A stretch of DNA of 64,000 bases. Source: Paramacrobiotus metropolitanus (lineage: Eukaryota; Tardigrada; Eutardigrada; Parachela; Macrobiotidae). The position numbers were made by a program, and so were the translations under genes. Positions 1 to 11,015 of the stretch are shown here, one piece after another. Each line of letters opens with the position of its first letter. Position 1 is the first letter of the stretch. The stretch lies in NCBI RefSeq assembly GCF_019649055.1, contig NW_026570272.1, positions 434,001 through 498,000 on the forward strand, in the 5' to 3' direction. The notes below the pieces were generated by a model. That model made no database searches. It was not told where the DNA came from and was given only the letters and a program-made list of their open reading frames with translations.

Positions 1-105
1 GTAAGTACTAAAACTAAAGGTGTAATCTGGATGGTCTGAATATTTGGACTGATCATCGTACGGGTACTAAGAATTTGAAAGCTTAGCACTAATGCTAAAG
101 GGAGG

Positions 106-360
106 ATCTGGCTGATCTGGCTATCCAGGCAATTTCGTACAGGTGCTTAAGTTTTGGATGGTTCTGGATGATTCGGTAGGTCAGGCTGATCTGGTAGTTT
201 AGACTGATTTGGCAGTTCTGACTGATCTGGTAGTTTAGACTGATTGGGCAGTTCTGGCTGATCTGGTAGTTCTGGCTGATCTGGCAGCCCTGGCTGATCT
301 CGTAGTTCTGGATGATCCGGTAGTTAAGGCTCATCTGGTAGTTTTGGCTGTTTTGGCAGA
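106..360. repeat. 18-bp tandem repeat (minisatellite)
   Basis: Imperfect tandem array with an 18-bp period and consensus CTGATCTGGTAGTTCTGG. Unit starts are visible at 168, 186, 204, 222, 240, 258, 276, 294, 312, 330 and 348, with weaker copies upstream to about 106. Because 18 is a multiple of three, the minus strand reads as a repeating hexapeptide (NYQISQ-like), which explains a small open frame there; I do not regard it as a gene. The array stops abruptly where LINE coding sequence begins at about 361. Confidence 0.85.
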
Positions 361-1874
361 TTGGTAGATTTAGCTAATTATGAAAGTTTGAAAAAAGTAA
401 TAGCGGCCATTAAGCGAATACAAGAACGAGCGGCAAAGTTGGGCCTGGAACTGAATTTTAGCAAATGCGAATTCTTCCCAGTTGTGACGAATGAAGTAGA
501 TGAATCATTTATTCGCATAAGCCTGCTGAGCAACTGGCCAAACATGATACAGCTCAAAGCAGACAATTTTACCTTGCTGGGAGCTCCAATGACGTCGTCA
601 GCATGTGCAGGATTTTTGACCAGTAAAACCGAGCAACTTAAAAAATTCGTACATCGCTTGGAGAAACTGCCTGCTCATTACAGCCTTTTCTCCTCAAGAA
701 CTGTCTCAGCGTCCCGAAAGTGCTATACGGTTTACGCACTTCCCGTTGTTATGAACATCATCAGTTGCTAAAAGAATATGACGATATGCTACGGTTGGGA
801 GTTGAGCGGTTGGTTAATGTACAGATATCCGAAGTACAGTGGACTCAGATGTCACTTCCAGTACGACGGGGAGGTTTGGGGACGCGCCGCATAGAGACAC
901 TAGCTGTTTGTGCCTATTTGGCATCGGTGTACTCTGTGCTGCCTATCGTCTCTGAATTCTACCAGCCGACTGAAAAGTGTCTAACGGAAGCAGCTTTGGA
1001 GTCCTGGTTACAGCAGACGCAGTGCGAAACCCCACCAGATTTTATTCGGAAATTTCAATACGCGTGGGATGCGCCAATGATTGAGCGGGACATTTCCATG
1101 TTGATGTCGAGTACAGAAGGAAACGAACGTAACAGGGCTGTGTTGCTGGCTGCACTAAGCAAAGACTCGGGAGCCTGGTTGAATGCGTTGCCTGCTCCAT
1201 GTCTGGGAACATTCCTTAGAGATGATGATGTCCGAATCGGTGTCGCATTGCGGTTTGGATTGCCAGTGGTAGTGGCGCACAACTGTATTGCATGCGGCAA
1301 GCAAGTGGAAACTAACGGACACCACGGGTTGTCCTGCAATAAGTCAACCAAAGGACGATGGGCGCGGCACCAAGAAATGAACAGTATTGCTAAAATTGTT
1401 GCGAAAGCGCCGGTTTTCCTGTCAACTAGAACCGACCGGCTTATCGAGCAAGGACGGAAAAGACCCGACGGGATGACGCTGATTCCAGTCCGCCATGGCA
1501 AACCACTGGTGTGGGATGTAACCAGTTGGTGCACGGTCGCAGACTCTCATGTCACCGGCAGCTCGAGGAAAGCTGGATACGTGGCTCAGCTCGCAGAGAA
1601 TGCCAAGCGCCGGACATATTCATTTGTGGAAAATGGAAACTTTTTTTATCCTTTAGTGATTGAGACGTTGGGAGTATTTGGCCCCGCTTTCAGTGAATTG
1701 CTGCATTTCATGGGCCGTAAAATTCGAGACTTAACTGGAGAAGCGCGTTCTACTGCTTTCATTAAGCAACGTTTTAGTCTCGCCGTTGTAAAAGGAAATG
1801 CTACGGCAGTTTTGAGCACGTTACCTTTTAACCCACGAGAAGATCGAGATTTTGGTTGCTTTTTTAATGTTTAA
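361..1874 (+). mobile_element. 5'-truncated LINE with zinc knuckle and restriction-like endonuclease
   Basis: This is the 3' part of a non-LTR retrotransposon ORF. The first segment (361 to about 690) carries the end of the reverse transcriptase palm/thumb (LGLELNFSKCEFF). It then continues in another frame to a stop at 1872-1874, so a one-base indel lies near 680-695 and the copy is dead. Downstream are LPVRRGGLG, a CCHC knuckle (CIACGK ... HHGLSC), an RH dipeptide and the PD...D endonuclease signature RPDG ... VWDVT. This order (RT, CCHC, restriction-like endonuclease) is that of the R2/NeSL/CRE-type LINEs. The catalytic RT core is missing: the copy begins at the edge of the 18-bp array, as expected of 5' truncation. 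No poly(A) tail is visible. It lies in what looks like an intron of the LRR gene. Confidence 0.8.
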
Positions 1875-2296
1875 ATTTTAACTATTAAGTAGTGTACCGG
1901 CGCTTGCAGTTATTGTTATCGTGGTGGCTATTGCCCATTAAAGTTTTTATTGAAAGTTTGCTACGGTGCAAAGGTTTAAAAGCTTAGAAAGGACAAACGA
2001 TTAAAGAAATAGGTATCAAAAGATGGAAAGCTCAAAAGCCGTAAGGCGGGTTCTGCCCAATCAGGAAGATTTGGAGGCGGGAGTGTGACGCACAGACAGC
2101 TCTGCTTTAATATAATGATATACATAAAGGTCATCAATATGTACAATCCTTAAATATGAAGCAAGTCATCAGTCAGTACATATACAAATCTCTGTATATG
2201 AAGCAAAATATTGCCAGATTATGCAGTCAAGCAGTCGACCAGCCTTGAAAGGCAGTTTGCACTTACATTTGTGATATATTGATATCACTTTTGTAG

Positions 2297-2863
2297 GCAA
2301 TTAGTCTGGAAGTGGACGAAATCCGCGAAATCTCCTTAAGCAGCCACTTCGTCCTGCCCCGCCTGCAAACGTTGGATCTTCCCGGCAACCAGCTGGAACA
2401 AATCAGCGATGACCTTTTGGCTAGTGTAACTTCTCCATCCGGGCGACCGTACTTGCGGCTGGAGTACAATCCGTTGTGTCTGGATCCGAAATGCGGTTGC
2501 GCTAGTATGGGCAATCTGTGGGCGTGGTACCAACAACGCACGCGCCTGCCCTACCCGGACCCGCATAAATACTACCCCGCCCTCCTGCCCGACGCGCTGA
2601 CCTGTGGCAATTACACGCTGAATCCCTGGCCGCAGCACTACGCGTTGGACAAATTCCGCTACATCGCCAACGTCACGCGCTACTATTTTGCCGACTGGCT
2701 GCTGGTCATGGCGCAGCGCCGCAGCGGACAACGCCTCACCGACACCTGGCTGCCGACTTGGCACGTTGACTATCTGGCCCAACTAGCTGGCTATCTGTCC
2801 AAGGATTATACTTACAATTTCCGCGATCCCAGCCGAGAAAACGCGGCAGTGCCAACTGAATAG
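2297..2863 (+). CDS. C-terminal exon of a leucine-rich-repeat protein
   Basis: An acceptor (TTTTGTAG) at 2289-2296 opens a phase-0 exon of 188 codons ending in TAG. It reads one LRR (LPRLQTLDLPGNQLEQ), then a cysteine-containing C-terminal cap (NPLCLDPKCGC ... LTCGNYTL) and about 90 residues without membrane segments. This is typical of the last exon of a secreted or surface LRR protein. The upstream repeats are not in the window. The window opens with GTAAGT at position 1, so bases 1-2296 could be one intron of this gene, containing the satellite and the dead LINE. The protein identity beyond 'LRR' is not recognisable. A pseudogene remnant is possible because no other exon can be checked. 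Confidence 0.6.
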   Translation, partial: AISLEVDEIREISLSSHFVLPRLQTLDLPGNQLEQISDDLLASVTSPSGRPYLRLEYNPLCLDPKCGCASMGNLWAWYQQRTRLPYPDPHKYYPALLPDALTCGNYTLNPWPQHYALDKFRYIANVTRYYFADWLLVMAQRRSGQRLTDTWLPTWHVDYLAQLAGYLSKDYTYNFRDPSRENAAVPTE

Positions 2864-3367
2864 GTTAATTTTGGCGCTGGAGGGAATCTCGCGAAAGAAA
2901 CCGCGTGCAAATGTCAACAGAACTGGTACCTTGTGTTGGTCATGACCTTTCTCTAGACACGCCCAGTTCCATGTTTTTATCTACCTCTTCCGGTAGACCT
3001 CAACACGGAGCGGTTTCTTACCTCGGTATGCCGTAAGCAGCATTCAGCATTTGCAGATACTTCCGTTTCCAAAGGTCACGGGCGCTTCACAAACAGATAT
3101 TTCGATACCGCCCGGCTGTTACCTGTACTGTTTTTTGCAAATGCTTAAACCGCGACGCGACACGACCGTCACGCTGCACTTCAAACGATGAATCATCCAA
3201 AACGCAGACAAGAGAATACATTATGATCGGAAGAGTACGGTTGCACACCAGGAAACACCACATCAATTTATAAACGCGACGTTTGTTCGTTTGTTTTTAA
3301 GTGTACAATAACAAATCGAGCTGACAATTGCAACCCTGTTAAAAGTCTAGAGTAGAAGTGCAAAAAC

Positions 3368-3420
3368 GAGCATTTCCGTCTAGACGCATAAAATCACCGG
3401 AGATTCAAGAGGAAATGCTC
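3368..3420. repeat. Perfect 10-bp inverted repeat
   Basis: GAGCATTTCC at 3368-3377 is matched by GGAAATGCTC at 3411-3420, with a 33-nt spacer. Transcribed on either strand it could form a hairpin. No gene is attached to it. Confidence 0.7.
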
Positions 3421-3456
3421 TACAGCAGCATTCAGCAGTGTACCAACTGACAACAT

Positions 3457-3482
3457 TAACTGTAACTGTAACTGTAACTGTA
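3457..3482. repeat. (TAACTG)n short tandem repeat
   Basis: About four consecutive TAACTG hexamers. Confidence 0.8.
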
Positions 3483-3773
3483 TGTAAAATGTAAATAATG
3501 GTCACTTTAATAAGTGTCGTTATACGTATCCGGTATCACTAGTTTTTAATAAGTATTAAAGTAGCGTATAGTGTACAGATACGTTGGCAGGTGACCGTGG
3601 GTGTTCTGCCTCCGACGCAGCTTAATCGTTTGCGGCCAGAGAAGTCAACTGCGCGCCGATGGCCGAACCCTTGACGAAAACACGGGGGCCGCAGCTCGCT
3701 GGACAATTGCCAGCGTCACTCCATAGTCTCACTCATGACCACGCCCCACAAACCTACGTCACAGCAGGAAGCG

Positions 3774-4445
3774 TCAGCGCAGTATATAGAGGCAGTGTTG
3801 CGCCTTCGTAGGTATACCTAACTGCAGGTCACCGGTCCAGGCGCCGAACCAGGCTAGGACACCCGCACAAAGCATCCCGTTCGAATCCCGGATGCTACAA
3901 TCGACAGGTCCCGCGCAGGTGAAAGACTGCTGGGCCGGCGTCCGGTGGGTGTGGAAGTGGCAGACGAAGATCAGGTCCGAGGCGACGGCGGCCGTTCCCA
4001 GGGTGGACGGCAGCAGCCACGCGGCGAAACCGGTAGTGGCGATGCCTGCAAAAAGCGACTGTCTACTGGCTGCAACTCCCGGTCGGGTTGATTAAGAGAA
4101 GACAGCGTTGGGCGTACCGCTCTTGGCGGAAAACGGGAGCCGGGTGAAGGGCGCAGCCGGGCAGGCGTAGCCAGTGAAGCTGAGATTCGTTGCCAGCGGG
4201 ACTCTGAAGCTGCGCCGTACGCCGCGACACCGCGCCATCTCCTGGCAGTAGGCGGTGGAGTCGCGCTGGTAGAAGCACTGGTATGCCGGCTCCTGATTTC
4301 TGTCGGGCGCAGGGGTGGTTGCGCTGGCGCTGTCCAGCAAGTACTGCGGCACGCTCAAGTCACTGACGCCGCTTCTGGCTGTGGAGCAGGACGCGGCGGT
4401 GCCGGAGCAGACGAGGAGGAGAGCGCTGCTGATTAACCACGCCAT
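3774..4445 (-). CDS. Putative signal-peptide, Cys-containing single-pass membrane protein
   Basis: Two-exon model: exon 1 4118-4445, a 72-nt intron (donor GTACGC, acceptor TTTTTGCAG), exon 2 3774-4045; 199 codons, phase 1 kept across the junction. The N-terminus MAWLISSALLLVCSGTAAS is a convincing signal peptide. A roughly 90-residue ectodomain follows with cysteines in CFYQRDSTAYCQEMARC and YAC, and one NLS sequon. Exon 2 opens with a hydrophobic stretch (FAAWLLPSTLGTAAVASDLIFVC), so the product would be a type I membrane protein with a Cys-containing tail. If the intron is not used, exon 1 runs on to a stop at 4092 and gives a 117-residue secreted protein. No known family recognised. It lies upstream of an Ig-family gene on the same strand. 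Confidence 0.45.
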
Positions 4446-4879
4446 TTACTAACGACACAGACGCATTTCTGGCGGTTCATGGAAGTACGGTGTACATGCC
4501 TTAATGGTGCTTTTATTATTGTTTACAAACGTACGGAATAGGCTTGGTACTGGTTGCCATCGTAACAGTAGGCGACTTGTTGACCTAAATACACGGTGCA
4601 ACGTTAACATGACGAAGACTAAATGACAAAACACGCCGTGGGACACCATTCAACGAAATTACGGGAACTTAATGAATACTTGAACCCCGACCGGCGCTTT
4701 TACAGGAGCGGAATGTCATTGCGTGCTTGCTATCCATTTTTCTTTTCTGCAGTGCCATGACCTTTATGCGCGTATACACGAGTGTCACACGTCCTTGCTC
4801 AAAGCTGTAAAAATGTTTGTGCCGGTAAAGTGAACAGTCCGGATAACCGTCTAACGCCACATAAATAAACCGCTGATCG
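4446..4879. other. Spacer between the membrane protein and Ig copy 1
   Basis: About 430 bp, presumably the promoter side of the minus-strand membrane protein gene and the 3' side of Ig copy 1. No coding signal seen. Confidence 0.5.
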
Positions 4880-6034
4880 TCAAACTTCGACACGGAGTTG
4901 CGCCCTCTGAACGACCCACTCGTGGACGCCGACATGCGGCCGGAACCAGCATTCGACGTTCCCGTTGTCGGCCATGGTGGCGCGCGGCAGGCGGAACGTG
5001 AAGTGGGCCGACTGTCCGTGACGGTTGATAAAGCGCCCGGCCGAGATGCTCTGGCAGGTCTGACCAGCCGGCATGCGCGACGCGTACACCTCCTCATCAG
5101 GCGCCCACAGGACGCGCTCGTTAAACCGCCAGATCACGTGCTCCTCCAGCAAATTGTCCAGAACCGGTTGGGCACCGGCAGCCGCACCGAACACCGAAAG
5201 GTCACGGCGTCACCCTCCTTGACGGTGTGGTTCACCAGGGGCTGGTCGAAGACGTCCGCGGCCTGCGTGACCCTTGTTAGGAGACTGTAGCGCTCCAGGA
5301 CGGGACCGGCGCTCGCCGCGGCGTCCAGACAGACCACCGCGCCGCTGGACTGCAGCGAGACGTTGGCGATGACAAAGGTCATGGTGTCGTTGTCGCGGCG
5401 GAAGGCGTACTGCTGACCGTCCGACACCGGCAGCGGCTGGCCCTCGTCGAAGACGGTGCGCTCTTGGTGCAGCCAGGACAGACTCCGCCCGTCGCTGCCG
5501 GCCGGGATGCGGCAGGTGAAGAAGACGCTCTCGCCTAGTCGCGGACGCCGCACGATCCCCGCCGCAGCCGCCGAAGCGCTGACCCCGGGGAAATGCAGCA
5601 GCACCCGGTCGCCTTGTCGGCGATTGTCTTGTAGGATATCGTTCACTGCAAACAGCGCAACATGGGTATTAGGTTAGTACAGTATGTTGTAGTTTAACGT
5701 AACAGTGTGTAATTACTGGATAGTAAGGCGCCGAATTACAGGATACATATACGCGCGAACTGTGGTAGTTCTTCCTTGTTTCTTTGTGTGATTTGGATTG
5801 ACTTCGGCGTAATGAATACTAGTCGAAACTGCTAGTTGCACTGATGCGACACTTATCTAGCGGGTACTTACGTGATGGACCGGTGAACTTTATACCAAGC
5901 AGGGCTGTAGGGCAAGCGGTGCAGGACCGCAGCACCGCGAGCAGGATTAAAGCTGCAGCGGTGACGAGCGCGACTGGAGAGCTCCGCAAAACTGTGTACG
6001 TTATGTGCAGACGGTGCATTGTTGTTGTCGACAT
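4880..6034 (-). pseudogene. Two-Ig-domain secreted protein, copy 1 (one-base frameshift)
   Basis: Exon 1 (5872-6034) begins MSTTTMHRL and contains a signal peptide (ALVTAAALILLAVLRSCTA); it ends at a GTAAGT donor in phase 1. Exon 2 (4880-5645, acceptor TTTGCAG) encodes two Ig-like domains. Domain 1 has FTCRIP, a SWLHQ tryptophan and NVSLQSSGAVVC. Domain 2 has FRC, HVIWRFNERVLW and NGNVECWFRP. The frame changes inside domain 2 near 5172: the sequence matches the intact paralogue at 17066-18237 in one frame before and another after, as if one G were missing. Without correction the product stops within domain 2. Either the gene is dead or this is an assembly error. The role is unknown; Ig receptors or secreted recognition proteins are the usual context. 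Confidence 0.7.
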
Positions 6035-8646
6035 GATGCGACGGAATTCAGTGATACAGTTGATACTGTATCCAACAAACAAATGATTAGACTCGCCAGT
6101 TTCAACGTATATACAGAGTACAAGTAGTCGGATACAGCGGGAAAGGTACTGACTTGACTTGTTTGCCTTATCATTACCAGTTTACAACAGAATGCAGATC
6201 CCACTTATTTGTACTAAATCGTCAAAAAATGCTTAAATCGCTAGCTTTCTTTAAATTTACTGTAACTAACCAGTCGCTCTGCTAACTGTGCTAAGCATCT
6301 ATAGTAATGGCATACTGGGTTTGTGGTCAAGCCAACAAGCACTGAATCGACTGAGTTTCGCTGGAGGTCGCTTGCTAAATACGTACTACTTTCTCGGTAT
6401 CCCATTCCGGCCAGTAAATACTAAATATAAATCATCGCGCTACAAAAAGCCCGCCATCAAACAATTGAATAAAGTGTTTGGTAAAGTGCGAAAGCAAAGT
6501 TTTCGTGCTTGTATACATAGACAATGTTGCAACTTGAAGTTGGTAGCATATAGCGATCAACACGTAACCGTACCGCTCCGGTTCCGTTACATATATGAAG
6601 CTGTGTAAAGGTCATTGTTGCGCCTCTTGTAATTGCTTTATTATGCCGTCTTTATGATAGCTGCTGTTGGTTAAATGAGGATTCAAATAGACTACACACA
6701 CCTGCAGCGATTCGTCTGGGTCCGGCCGGCGTTATTTCTTGGATGTAATATGGTATGTATTTATGCAAAGTGCCTACAACATGTGCTTCTGTAGCGGCGC
6801 TCCTGCTGCGTTGAATATTGACATTCTAGCAGTCAGTCCGGTAGTTACGGTTGTTCCGGTGCTTTAGCAGTGTTAATGGGAAGCGGAAGCAATATACAGC
6901 AGCATCGATGCACAGATTTGCGCAGGCTACGCGTGACCCTCACCGGCAAATTAAACCGACAACGCACAACTCGTACAAACACGCCCAATGGTACAATTAA
7001 TAAAAGTGTCCAACATACTGTTATAATGTTACCGTAACCGTCGTCGTTGAGTTGTGGAAGAAAGCTTTTAGATCGTCACACAAGGAGAATTCTGCACAAA
7101 ATGAATAAAAATGCGAAAGAGGAAGGAAATCCAATTACAACAACGTTGCAAGTTGACTAGCTAATGATTAGTCAAGTGCAGAAGCGGATCTGTGGTAAAA
7201 ACCGGCGGAGTACAACGTACGTTTTTATTACTACAGAAACAACACTCCAAACGCGCTATACTTGCTATTGGCTTTGTACGTCACACTCAGATTCTGTACA
7301 GATCTAAAGAAATCAGAAAGGTCAGAGCAGTAAGTACAGTCAAGCGGTGCATCGCAGTTAGCAGGTGCAGTTGGTCATCACAATAAAAGCCCGGTGTGTC
7401 CCGGGAAAGAACAACATAATCGAGTGGCTGAAGAAGCGCTGATTGGCTCAGCCCGGCCGCAAGATCAAGTACTTAGGAACTGTCAAGGGCCGGAATAGAC
7501 CTCAGTGGCGATAAGAGCAGCCGGAAGCAGCCGGTCAGCCGGTACACTCGCTGTTAAATCCGTTACGGAAGTGTCCCGGCTTGACCTGCTCTTTCATCCC
7601 GACCGGCCTCTCCCTCTCCCCGGCCCGGCCGTGATCCCCATTGATCCCGCCGGTAATCAGCCGGATCGATGGGGCTGACGGGGCATTAAGGTTCAGCGTG
7701 CGCTGACGCTGATGAGGGCGCAGGATGGTTAATCTGCATTTGGATCTGGTCGGCGGTAGGGGAAGCCTGAGTGACTTTAGGTAGCGGCCGCCTGATTAAT
7801 CGCCGTCCATGACGGTGGAGCACAGATATACGCCGTGATTGCCAGAAGAAGGAAGCCGGCAACTGCCGTTGCTGACGACGTGGATGAACAGTGTACACCG
7901 TCGTCACTAATCAGATCAAGTGGCCCTCTTCCGGTCGACCACAAAGGCAGTACACCACAATCGTCAGGATCAGGCTTCCGCCCATCGATCTGTATAACAG
8001 CAACAACAATTGCAGCAGAAATTGTTATATATATTTCTGCACATTTTCTCTAAATGCGCACATTAGTAACTTTCAAAAAAAATTTGCTGCTGTTCATTGG
8101 GATAAAAATTTTGTAAGCGGAGAAAAACATTGTTGTATATATATGCACTATATGTACAGAAAAATTGCTAAATTGTTGTATATACACTATACAGATAAAT
8201 TATTCTACCGTTGCGATTTTATTCTACGAGTACGTAAAAATCGAATGCGTGAATTTGAATACATGAATGACGCTATGGCATAATGTATCATTTCGATGGC
8301 GTTGCGTGTGTTGGCTTACCCGAAGATGACAGCGACAATCACTTCCCAGCTTAACTCGGTTAAGACCACTGCAACGCAAACAACATTAGTCACAACGGAA
8401 CACGCAGTAATCGCGTTATACAGCTGCGTTATTGACCGGGGCAGACAACGGCTAACGAGCTGCACACCGGATGTCAACAGTGGTGAAGAAGGGAAGAGAC
8501 AGCGCGGATTTGTTGGCTCAGCTAAGAGCTCCCGAGCAAATATTGCCTCAAGACGTTGTAGCACAGTAGAGAGTATATATACACGCTGTACGCTTGACCG
8601 GTTGTGCAACAGGCTATATCGATTATGTTGCCGGTACGACGCATAA
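6035..8646. other. Intergenic region, nothing convincing
   Basis: 2.6 kb with scattered open frames up to about 130 codons. None has a recognisable domain, paired splice sites or consistent codon usage. It includes the upstream region of Ig copy 1. Confidence 0.5.
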
Positions 8647-11015
8647 TTAAATGAGATTTTTACCGGGATGGTGGTAGTACTTGACCGGCGTCTTGGTTGT
8701 TGTTGTTGTTGTCGTTGTTGTTGTTGATGTTGTTGTGGTGTTGGTGGCAGACGTGGTGACCGCCCAGGACGGCGGCGCCGTGAGCATGGTGTCGGCCAGC
8801 ACGGGCGCACGTGCGTTCACGCCGCGTTTGCGCCGGTTGGTAGAGTTGCTGGCGCCAGCGGCACTGGTCCGGTTTGTCGGCTGCGGAATATTATGCCGGT
8901 CGACATCGCGGGATATGGAGAAGAGCCGCAGCAGCGAGGACGGGTTGTGGGGATTCTTGGCAGGCCGCGTCTGCGACGCTGCTGGGTGCGGACTATTTTT
9001 GGCGGCCGTCGTTACTGCTGCCAGTGGCGATGGCGATAGTGAGAGTGCAGCGGCGTTTGCGTCGCCGTGGACGGGGAGTGCTGCGGCACATAATACGCCG
9101 GCTGCGGACACAAAGACGGAGGGTGTAGCGTTCGCTGTCCCTGCAACGCACGCCGGGATAAAATTAGTTTTCTACCGGCGCCTGCTTATACTCATGTCGT
9201 AAGTAATTTCTTACATATTATTTGCGACACGTAGAAATACGAGTACTTGCGCTAAATCTACGCTTTGACTCGTATGGCGCGTAATTGCATCTATCTAATA
9301 TCATATCTGTACAGGGCACGCTTCAAGACACACACTTCCTAATTCCTCCAATTAGCCGGTTTTCCTTAAGAAACCACTTTATATAACGTACTGTATAATA
9401 ACTTTATATTATACCGTACTTTATAATGTCTAACGTACTTCATATTTCACCAAAGTCATTTTCTTTGCGGTATTTTTTATCAGAAAATCGGGAATAAATC
9501 AGTAGAAACCATTGGAAGTTGCGCACTTGTAATTTCCTGAATTATGCACAATGTACCGCTAGATTATTCATTTGATCAGGGCAAGAAAATGGTATGGACA
9601 CGAAGACGTTGAGGAGGATTGGCGTATCTGTAATGTCATGTTTGGTAGGCGGCATTATTAATTGCGGTGTTGTCGCGTGTGTGGACACGGAAGCAATATT
9701 TGTACATGCGCAGTGTCAATAGACGTGTACAAGTATAACACTGTACATGTTCATGTTGGCTGGCCTGATGAGCTGTCGGAAGTGCAGGAACTATTGGCCG
9801 GCTAACGCGGTTAAACGTTGGCGCCCCTGTGCAGACTGGCGATCAATCTCGGATCGCGGTTGTTGAAAAATGACATGTCAAGGAATTAAGCCCAAATCAA
9901 ATCCCCAACATCCGCCAGCTTTTCCGACAATTTCATCGGGATCTGGATCATCTGGCCGTGCCCCACGTCACATCTTCCTGCCGGGCACAGGCAGTTTTCG
10001 GCCCGTCTGCGTATGCGTATACAGATACCGGTATCACCACGAGCCGCGTCCCGGCCAACATAACCATTAAGCAGGGATTACGTTCCACGCAACATCACCG
10101 CCAGGCGCCAACCAAGTAACCGAAAGGCTCCTTTACATTACACGAAATTCAACTAGCCGTTATTAATCTACAGTCTACTGTATACACATGTAAAATAAAT
10201 GAAACCGTTTATCAGCAGGCAACAGCCGGCCGAATTAAACGCAGGGCTACCGGCGTCTTCATAACAAAATACTCTTATGAATAAATGACATAATATTGAT
10301 TGTAAATAGTTCAGTACCTCGGTACCAGTGACCCGTACCACTCACAAGCGCCGGCATAATTGCTTGCTAGTTAAAATGTAAACATTGAAAAAAGAAGCAC
10401 AGTCTCTATCTTCTCTCGGAATAAAAGGTAAAATAAATGTATTGTGTATACACATAAATACCTAAAAATGCAACAGACGTAGCATTTCCTTTGACAGCAG
10501 CTAAGCTAAAAGGCTGACTGAGAATAGCGATGGAACGCTCCTCACCAGTTAAATCCCCAGTTTAACAACCCAACGGATTGTATCAGTTGCTTTACAGCCC
10601 AGTCATAAAATCCCAACGTTTTAGTGATGAGCAAAGGATGAAAAGATATGGAATTGTCTATATCACTCTATGCAATATCCGCGCCCATGTACTTGTATGC
10701 ATAATTATGTAGGTACAGTACTTTCTGATATATATAATAATATAGTATTATTACGTACCACTAAATCAATAACCGGCATTGTGACGTAGATACTAAACGG
10801 CACTATAACCGGCGTATACATAATTCTGCCGTACCTGGCGTCGTGTTAGATGAACGGTGGTCGCCCGCGGGCGGCGGACTGCCGGCGGCGGTCATCAGGA
10901 GAGCCAGCAGGCAGTAGGCGTGCCATGGCCCCACAGATACGGCGGACGGTGCAGTCAACGGTGCGGCCGGGACGAAATGCCAGCGCCGCACGGGGAATGG
11001 CCGGAAGCAGGGCAT
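8647..11015 (-). CDS. Hypothetical Thr/Ser/Ala-rich protein (weak two-exon model)
   Basis: Exon 1 10835-11015 starts MPCFRPF and includes a hydrophobic run (WHAYCLLALLMTAAGS) before a GTACGG donor. Exon 2 8647-9140 follows an acceptor GTTGCAG. The junction keeps phase 1 and continues into low-complexity sequence rich in Ala, Ser, Pro and Thr, with a poly-threonine run near the C-terminus encoded by the (AAC)n-like repeat. Exon 2 is GC-rich compared with its surroundings, which favours coding. The hydrophobic stretch lies about 30 residues in, late for a signal peptide, so the true start may differ. No family recognised. The intron of about 1.7 kb is otherwise empty. Confidence 0.3.
8697..8745. 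repeat. (GTT)n-rich trinucleotide repeat
   Basis: Interrupted GTT/GTC/GTG triplets; on the minus strand they read as poly-threonine in the hypothetical gene, and on the plus strand as a spurious poly-valine frame. Confidence 0.8.

Larger units (their letters stand above)
2864..3773. other. Intergenic spacer
   Basis: No credible coding region between the LRR stop and the end of the next gene (minus strand). It holds a perfect 10-bp inverted repeat (3368-3377 / 3411-3420) and four copies of TAACTG (3457-3482). Nothing else stands out. Confidence 0.6.

Noticed and set aside
95-334. Minus-strand 79-codon frame of repeated NYQISQ
   Set aside because: Created by the 18-bp satellite, whose period is a multiple of three; no start context, signal or homology.
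3865-3905. tRNA-like B box (CGTTCGAATCCC) next to GGATGC
   Set aside because: The T-arm stem does not pair properly and no A box or acceptor stem fits upstream. The stretch falls inside an exon of the membrane-protein model.
8681-9202. Plus-strand frame with poly-valine
   Set aside because: Product of the (GTT)n repeat; the opposite strand has the better, though still weak, gene model.
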